Source: CAZHCG01 sp046484285 (lineage in GTDB: Bacteria; Myxococcota_A; Polyangia; JAAYKL01). Taken from it: DNA of 8,571 bases. The notes beneath the pieces were generated by a model that worked only from the letters and a program-made list of their open reading frames with translations, was not told the DNA's origin and searched no databases. Location: NCBI GenBank assembly GCA_046484285.1, contig JAWOBP010000038.1, forward strand, positions 1-8,571, read 5' to 3'. This document shows positions 5,980-8,571 of the stretch, in pieces. Position numbers and translations under genes: made by a program. Position 1 is the first letter of the stretch. Every line of letters starts with the position of its first letter.

Positions 5980-6792
5980 ATGATCGAAATCGACCCACAC
6001 GGATGGTCCGAGGAGGTGCCGCTGCGCAAGAGCGCCGACCCGATCGCGGTGGCGGCCGGGACGATCGGCGTTGTCGCGACCGGCGCGCTTCTGCTGGCGC
6101 TGCCGATCATCGCCGAGGCGGCGGTAGAGCCTCCGGCTCCCGAGCGTGACGACGAGCCGCTGGAATACGTCGAGGCGCGCCTGCTCAAGCTCGGCGAGAT
6201 CAAGGACGAAAAGGCGCTGCCCGATCGCGTGGTGCCTCCGAAGCCCAGCGCTCCCGAGGAGGTGCTCCCGCTCGACCGCGACGAGGATCGCCCCGAGCCG
6301 CCCGAGGAGCCGGAGAAGAAGCCCGAGCGCCAGCCCGACGCGGTCAGCGACGACGAGCTGCGCGAGGTGTTCGAGAAAGCTCGTGCATTTGCCGAGGTCC
6401 AGGACGACTACACGCCCGAGGGGCACCCCGACGGAGTGCCAGACGGCGAGGTGACCGATCCGTCGCTGGCCTCGATCGGCGCCACCTACGGCCACCGCAT
6501 CAAGCGCATCTTTCTCGAGCGCTGGATCGTTCCCACGCTGCTCAGCGAGAGCCAGCTCGAGGGTTTGCGGGTCAAGGTCAACCTGCGCGTCGACATCGAG
6601 ATGGTGATCACCGAAGTCGAGTATCTCACAGAATCCAGAAGCGAGATCTTCAACGACTCGGTAAAGAACGCGATCGAGCGCGTGCGCAAAGAGGTCCGCA
6701 CTCTGCCCAGCCCGCCGGAGGCGATCGCTTCGCGGATCTTCGGCGGCGGGATCAACATCACGTTCAATGGCGAAGAGGCCAGGTACGAGTGA
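5980..6792 (+). CDS. TolA/TonB-like energy-transducing periplasm-spanning protein
   Basis: The protein is 270 aa from ATG 5980 (an in-frame TTG at 5962 is possible; the ribosome-binding site is weak in both cases). A short cytoplasmic N-terminus is followed by one membrane helix (about 22-48), an acidic, Pro-rich periplasmic stretch (about 49-165, with PEPPEEPEKKPE), and a C-terminal domain (about 166-263) with the TolA/TonB C-terminal pattern: a helix (HRIKRIFLERW), then strands around LRVKVNLRVD and a final GGGINITF. The segment EGHPDGVPDGE just before it recalls the Gly-rich linker of delta-proteobacterial TolA proteins. TolA links the inner-membrane TolQR motor to TolB/Pal at the outer membrane. 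The tolB gene directly downstream favours TolA over TonB. tolQ and tolR are not here. Confidence 0.78.
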   Translation: MIEIDPHGWSEEVPLRKSADPIAVAAGTIGVVATGALLLALPIIAEAAVEPPAPERDDEPLEYVEARLLKLGEIKDEKALPDRVVPPKPSAPEEVLPLDRDEDRPEPPEEPEKKPERQPDAVSDDELREVFEKARAFAEVQDDYTPEGHPDGVPDGEVTDPSLASIGATYGHRIKRIFLERWIVPTLLSESQLEGLRVKVNLRVDIEMVITEVEYLTESRSEIFNDSVKNAIERVRKEVRTLPSPPEAIASRIFGGGINITFNGEEARYE

Positions 6793-6825
6793 TCCGCCGG
6801 GAACTTCAACCGCGACCCGGGCGTT

Positions 6826-6834
6826 TGTTATGTT
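6826..6834 (+). promoter_or_regulatory. Possible extended -10 promoter upstream of tolB
   Basis: TGT-TATGTT (6826-6834) fits an extended -10 element, with a poor -35 (TTCAAC, 6805-6810, 18-bp spacer). Transcription would begin near 6841. The ATG at 6841 would then lie at the transcript end, which supports the ATG at 6877 as the tolB start. tolB could equally be read only from the tolA promoter. Confidence 0.3.
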
Positions 6835-6876
6835 GAAACAATGAATAAAAAAACCAACACACTGCGAGGTAACGAG

Positions 6877-8205
6877 ATGAGGCAACTCGTGCTTATCCTG
6901 GCCGGCTCGCTGCTGGCGGCGGCTGCGATATCGATGCTGCCCGGCGAGGCGGTCTCGGACAAGCAAAAAGAAGAAGAGGGCGACGAAGAGGAGCCCCTCC
7001 CACGGCGCAGCGACAACGCTCCGCTGGAGGTGGAGCTGTGGGGTGGAATCCGCGATCTGTACAGGATCGCTGTCCCGCGGCCGCTCGGTAACGCCGAAGC
7101 GGCGCGCGAGGCGCGCGAGATCCAGGCCCGCGACTTCGAGCTCTCCAGCCTGTTCGAGGTGCTCGACCAGCGTTCCTACCTCGCCGACCTGGCGGCCGAG
7201 GGGATGTCGATTCAGAAGGATCCCTGGGTCCAGATCGGCGCCCAGGGCGTGACCAAGTGCCGCGTGGACCGGGCCGGAGGTCGCGTCGAGCTGCAGTGCC
7301 GTCTGTTCGAGGTGGCGCGCGGCGGCGAGGCGGTGCTTTCGAAGTCGTACTCGGGAGCCGAGGACGAGCTGCGCTCGCTGATGCACAAGTGGGTCAACGC
7401 CGTGATCGAGCACTTCACCGGAGAGCCCGGCGCTTTCGGCACGCGGCTGGCCTTTTCGCGCCGGATCGGTCCCGGCGTCAAGCACGTCTGCACCGCGGAC
7501 TGGACCGGCGGCGGAGTGCAGCGCGTGACCCGCAACCGCTCGATCAACCTGCTGCCGGCCTGGGGACCGGGCGGCTCGATCTACTACACCTCGTTCGTCG
7601 AGGGCGCGCCCTACCTCTACCGCACCGGGCGGCGCGAGGCCGTGCTCTCCGAGCCCGGGCTCAACATGGGCGCAGCGTTTCACGGCGGCAAGATGGCGGT
7701 CGTGCTCTCGCGCGACGGCAACCCAGAGATCTACGTCGGCGGCGCGGACGGCTCGGGTCTGCGGCGCATCACGCACTCCGGAGCGATCGACGTCTCGCCG
7801 ACCTGGAGCCCGGACGGCTCCAAGATCGCTTTCGTCTCGGACCGGCACGGCTCGCCGCAGATCTTCGTCACCAGCGCCGGAGGAGGGGGCGCCAAGCGCG
7901 TCACCTACCAGGGCAGCTACAACCAGACGCCCTGCTGGTGCCCGCGGCCCGGATCGAACCTGATCGCCTTCACCGGCCGCGCCGGAGGCACCTACGACAT
8001 CTTCACCGTCGACGCCTCGGGCGGAAACATCCGCCGATTGACCCAGCACCAGGGCCGCAACATGGACCCGGCCTTCTCCCCGGACTGCCGCCAGGTGGCG
8101 TTCCACTCCTCGCGCGGAGGGGTCCACGTCTCCAACCCCGAGGGCCTCAACCAGCAGCTCGTGATCAAGGGCCATGCCGACACGATCAAGTGGTCGCACA
8201 GGTGA
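6877..8205 (+). CDS. tolB: TolB, periplasmic beta-propeller of the Tol-Pal system
   Basis: The protein is 442 aa, close to the usual TolB length. I chose ATG 6877 because GAGG (6866-6869) lies 7 nt upstream and translation begins directly with a signal peptide (MRQLVLILAGSLLAAAA). ATG 6841 would add 12 polar residues and has no ribosome-binding site. An acidic stretch (about 28-45) precedes the TolB N-terminal domain (about 49-180). The propeller (about 185-440) shows PD40-type blade repeats: SPTWSPDGSKIAFVSDR, GGTYDIFTVDASGG and DPAFSPDCRQVAFHSSR. TolB docks Pal and outer-membrane proteins and works with TolA in envelope constriction and outer-membrane integrity. Several blades carry Cys at positions normally Ser or Gly (353, 355, 404), with further Cys at 128, 141 and 205. 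The TolA-like gene ends 84 bp upstream, so a tolAB operon is likely. Confidence 0.9.
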   Translation: MRQLVLILAGSLLAAAAISMLPGEAVSDKQKEEEGDEEEPLPRRSDNAPLEVELWGGIRDLYRIAVPRPLGNAEAAREAREIQARDFELSSLFEVLDQRSYLADLAAEGMSIQKDPWVQIGAQGVTKCRVDRAGGRVELQCRLFEVARGGEAVLSKSYSGAEDELRSLMHKWVNAVIEHFTGEPGAFGTRLAFSRRIGPGVKHVCTADWTGGGVQRVTRNRSINLLPAWGPGGSIYYTSFVEGAPYLYRTGRREAVLSEPGLNMGAAFHGGKMAVVLSRDGNPEIYVGGADGSGLRRITHSGAIDVSPTWSPDGSKIAFVSDRHGSPQIFVTSAGGGGAKRVTYQGSYNQTPCWCPRPGSNLIAFTGRAGGTYDIFTVDASGGNIRRLTQHQGRNMDPAFSPDCRQVAFHSSRGGVHVSNPEGLNQQLVIKGHADTIKWSHR

Positions 8206-8237
8206 GCTCTTCTCGAAAACGCCCTTTGCAAAAAAGC

Positions 8238-8270
8238 TTGCATTCTTCCTCAAATACATGGAATAAAAAT
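8238..8270 (+). promoter_or_regulatory. AT-rich putative promoter region before the lipoprotein gene
   Basis: Between the tolB stop (8205) and the lipoprotein start (8297) the base composition turns AT-rich. TTGCAT (8238-8243) could serve as a -35, with a loose -10 inside the A/T run at 8261-8270, but no -10 hexamer matches well. No strong terminator hairpin follows tolB, so read-through is also possible. Confidence 0.3.
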
Positions 8271-8284
8271 GTTCTCTCAAAAAT

Positions 8285-8289
8285 GGAGG
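8285..8289 (+). promoter_or_regulatory. Shine-Dalgarno GGAGG of the lipoprotein gene
   Basis: A perfect GGAGG lies 7 nt before ATG 8297. It supports this partial gene as real, although the gene runs off the window and has no stop. Confidence 0.75.
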
Positions 8290-8296
8290 CTTTGTG

Positions 8297-8571
8297 ATGC
8301 ACGTGTTTTCTCGAATCGGAGTGATGTGGACTTTCGTCTGGGTTCTCGGGGCGCTTACGACAGGTTGCGGAGGCGAATCCAACGACGATGCCGACTCTGG
8401 AACCGACGCGGACACAGATGCTGACACAGACTCGGACACCGATACCGACACGGACACGGACACCGACACGGACACAGATACCGACACGGACACGGACACG
8501 GACACCGACACGGACACAGATACCGACACGGACACGGACACCGACACGGACACGGACACCGACACGGACAC
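8297..8571 (+). CDS. Lipoprotein with a Thr-Asp repeat linker, partial (C-terminus outside window)
   Basis: Only 91 codons lie in the window. A hydrophobic signal (residues 7-22, VMWTFVWVLGALTT) ends at a lipobox-like LTTGC, so Cys24 would be lipidated; the -3 residue is Thr instead of Leu, Val or Ile, a mild departure. After CGGESNDD the sequence becomes Asp-rich and from residue 47 to the edge is strictly alternating Asp and Thr. Such TD linkers are common in secreted and surface lipoproteins of Myxococcota and relatives, where they tether a C-terminal domain; that domain is not visible. The start is supported by GGAGG at 8285. The position after tolB would suit Pal, but no OmpA-like domain can be seen, so this should not be called Pal. 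Confidence 0.8.
   Translation, partial: MHVFSRIGVMWTFVWVLGALTTGCGGESNDDADSGTDADTDADTDSDTDTDTDTDTDTDTDTDTDTDTDTDTDTDTDTDTDTDTDTDTDTD
8405..8571 (+). repeat. Hexamer tandem repeat (GAY-ACN) encoding poly Asp-Thr
   Basis: GAC/GAT and ACN codons alternate, strictly from 8435 to the edge (23 Asp and 22 complete Thr codons) and more loosely from 8405. Third bases vary in a patterned way: the block containing ACA-GAT-ACC recurs 42 bp apart, which points to larger-unit duplication on top of the hexamer. The repeat runs off the window and is a typical place for a short-read assembly to break. Confidence 0.93.

Noticed and set aside
5929..8571. 880-codon minus-strand frame beginning with Ser-Val repeats
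   Set aside because: It is the antisense of the TD repeat, TolB and the TolA-like gene, all of which have clear plus-strand domains and ribosome-binding sites.
8405..8571. CRISPR array at the window end
   Set aside because: The repeat is a continuous hexamer without unique spacers and stays in frame with the lipoprotein.

Overview
The window is GC-rich and densely coding. It looks like an uncultured deltaproteobacterial-type genome, probably Myxococcota or a relative. The clues are a receiver plus DUF4388 (PATAN) regulator, a TolA/TolB pair of the delta-proteobacterial style, a ComEA-like helix-hairpin-helix protein, and a lipoprotein with a long Thr-Asp repeat, which is common in that group. 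The assignment rests on gene style only; no rRNA or other phylogenetic marker is present. One edge is a long near-perfect palindrome and the other a low-complexity repeat, which suggests the window is a whole contig broken at both ends by repeats.

Layout. Positions 1-234 form a 114-bp inverted repeat around a 6-nt loop. Its right arm runs into 198-671 (+), the C-terminal part of a DUF4276-family protein with no usable start. Next are a membrane-anchored ComEA-like protein (765-1358, +), a likely sigma-70 promoter (1421-1449) and a large regulator (1486-3915, +). The regulator has a receiver domain with Glu at the phosphoacceptor position, a PATAN domain, a long Pro/Glu linker, one membrane helix and a TPR-like tail. 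It converges, with 7 bp between stop codons, on a three-gene minus-strand operon: a rhodanese-like membrane protein without the catalytic Cys (5800-5261), a MauE/DoxX-type membrane protein (5264-4788) and a DsbA-type thioredoxin-fold protein (4795-3923). A 179-bp divergent intergenic region follows, then a TolA/TonB-like protein (5980-6792), TolB (6877-8205) and the start of a lipoprotein (8297 to the window end).

How the genes fit together. Nearly everything from 765 onward concerns the cell envelope: DNA uptake, a membrane-spanning regulator, periplasmic thiol redox chemistry, and energy transduction to the outer membrane. The minus-strand operon is tightly coupled (a 4-bp and an 8-bp overlap, each internal start with a strong Shine-Dalgarno) and probably forms one redox relay. 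TolA and TolB are adjacent, as in the Tol-Pal system, but tolQ, tolR and pal are not next to them here. The regulator and the redox operon are the parts that look least standard.
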